From positions 6,207,443 through 6,271,442 of the forward strand of contig NC_040018.1 in the NCBI RefSeq assembly GCF_000972845.2: a DNA stretch of 64,000 nucleotides, given 5' to 3'. The translations under genes were made by a program, and so were the position numbers. This stretch comes from Larimichthys crocea (Eukaryota; Chordata; Actinopteri; Sciaenidae). Below, piece by piece: positions 63,401 to 64,000 of the stretch. A model generated the notes under the pieces. The model saw only the letters and a list, made by a program, of their open reading frames with translations. It searched no databases and was not told where the DNA came from. Each line of letters opens with the position of its first letter. Position 1 is the stretch's first letter.

Positions 63401-64000
63401 GACATTGTTAATTAACAGGTAAGCCCTTAGTGGATCTCCCACTGTGGTTTCTGGGAGATTTGTAACACAGCTGTGAAGCTGCTTTACAGGAGGAGTCAAA
63501 AAGTCACCACAGTAGCTTTAGGGAGAATACTGGCTGACTTGGGAAGTACAGCTCTAATCAATGCGTACAGGAACTTCACAAGCTGGACTCAAGACTTTAC
63601 TTCCGCGCTTCATGTGTCCAGGCTGTTGCTCTGCAGGCTGAGTCAGCAGGCAGGCAATAACCCTTGTCAGAAGTCTTTGAAGCCTGTGCTGTCTCCCAGG
63701 CTTCTCCCAAGATTAAGAAGTTTTTCCAGGCCAAGAGGAGTGATTACTTTCTCATCACTGCATACCTGAGAGGATACAGTACACTGCAGGGAGAAGTCTC
63801 TATAAGATACAAATGTTCTGTAAACAGAAGAGCTACCTAAAGCAACTAATTGGCAGGAGACCCACGTTTCAGCATCAATACTGAAACATATCATTGGATT
63901 TATATGATTTTTGTATTGGTACTGGACATTTTTAAAACAGTCACAGAAAACAGCTCTTTCTGTAGCAAGGCAACAAACCCTAGTTGATCATGGTGTGGTG
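57491..64000. other. Single-copy non-coding region to window end
   Basis: No gene recognised. Candidate regulatory islands by composition only are 59490-59770, 60370-60610 and 60960-61240 (the last holds TGATTATATTACATGCAAAT, with an octamer-like ATGCAAAT). The 98-residue frame at 63473-63769 has no domain features. Confidence 0.4.

Overview
This window reads as nuclear DNA of a ray-finned (teleost) fish. The supporting signs are L2-type LINE copies with the fish-typical 3' tail (GTAAGTCGCTTTGGATAAAA followed by ATGTA-rich repeats), a hAT transposon, Tc1-like remnants, MITE-like elements, microsatellites and long AT-rich stretches with no open frame. I found no host protein-coding gene, tRNA, rRNA or CRISPR array. 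Nearly all short open frames are chance; the few with recognisable residues are decayed transposon proteins. The 64 kb is therefore intergenic or deep intronic, possibly with scattered enhancer-like islands.

Bases ~3-17039 form one giant inverted repeat. The left arm (~3-8339) pairs with the right arm (~8457-17039) around a ~117-base asymmetric, partly C-rich spacer. Each arm carries the same nest: a 5'-truncated L2 LINE inside a non-autonomous hAT element, which is itself inserted in an L2-tail fragment. Each arm also holds a long-TIR MITE-like repeat and two further interspersed repeats. In the outer arms, most differences are one-base insertions or deletions rather than substitutions, and the left arm begins at the window edge. 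This favours a long-read fold-back artefact at an unpolished contig end over a real ancient palindrome, although both remain possible.

Bases 17042-64000 are single copy and look clean. They hold a 693-bp MITE with long terminal inverted repeats (23302-23994), an L2 tail nested inside an antisense L2/CR1-clade LINE (25546-26690), and two copies of another LINE 3' end (32160-32217, 38060-38494). There is also a decayed retroelement coding remnant (41690-42520), a Tc1-like transposase remnant (48395-48695), and a 1.4-kb unidentified insertion flanked by identical 88-bp direct repeats (49870-51452). A possible BED-type zinc-finger relic lies at 53440-53646.

No genes here work together as a system. 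The most notable items are the giant palindrome with its error-like divergence, the nested transposons with intact target-site duplications, and the 88-bp-flanked insertion.
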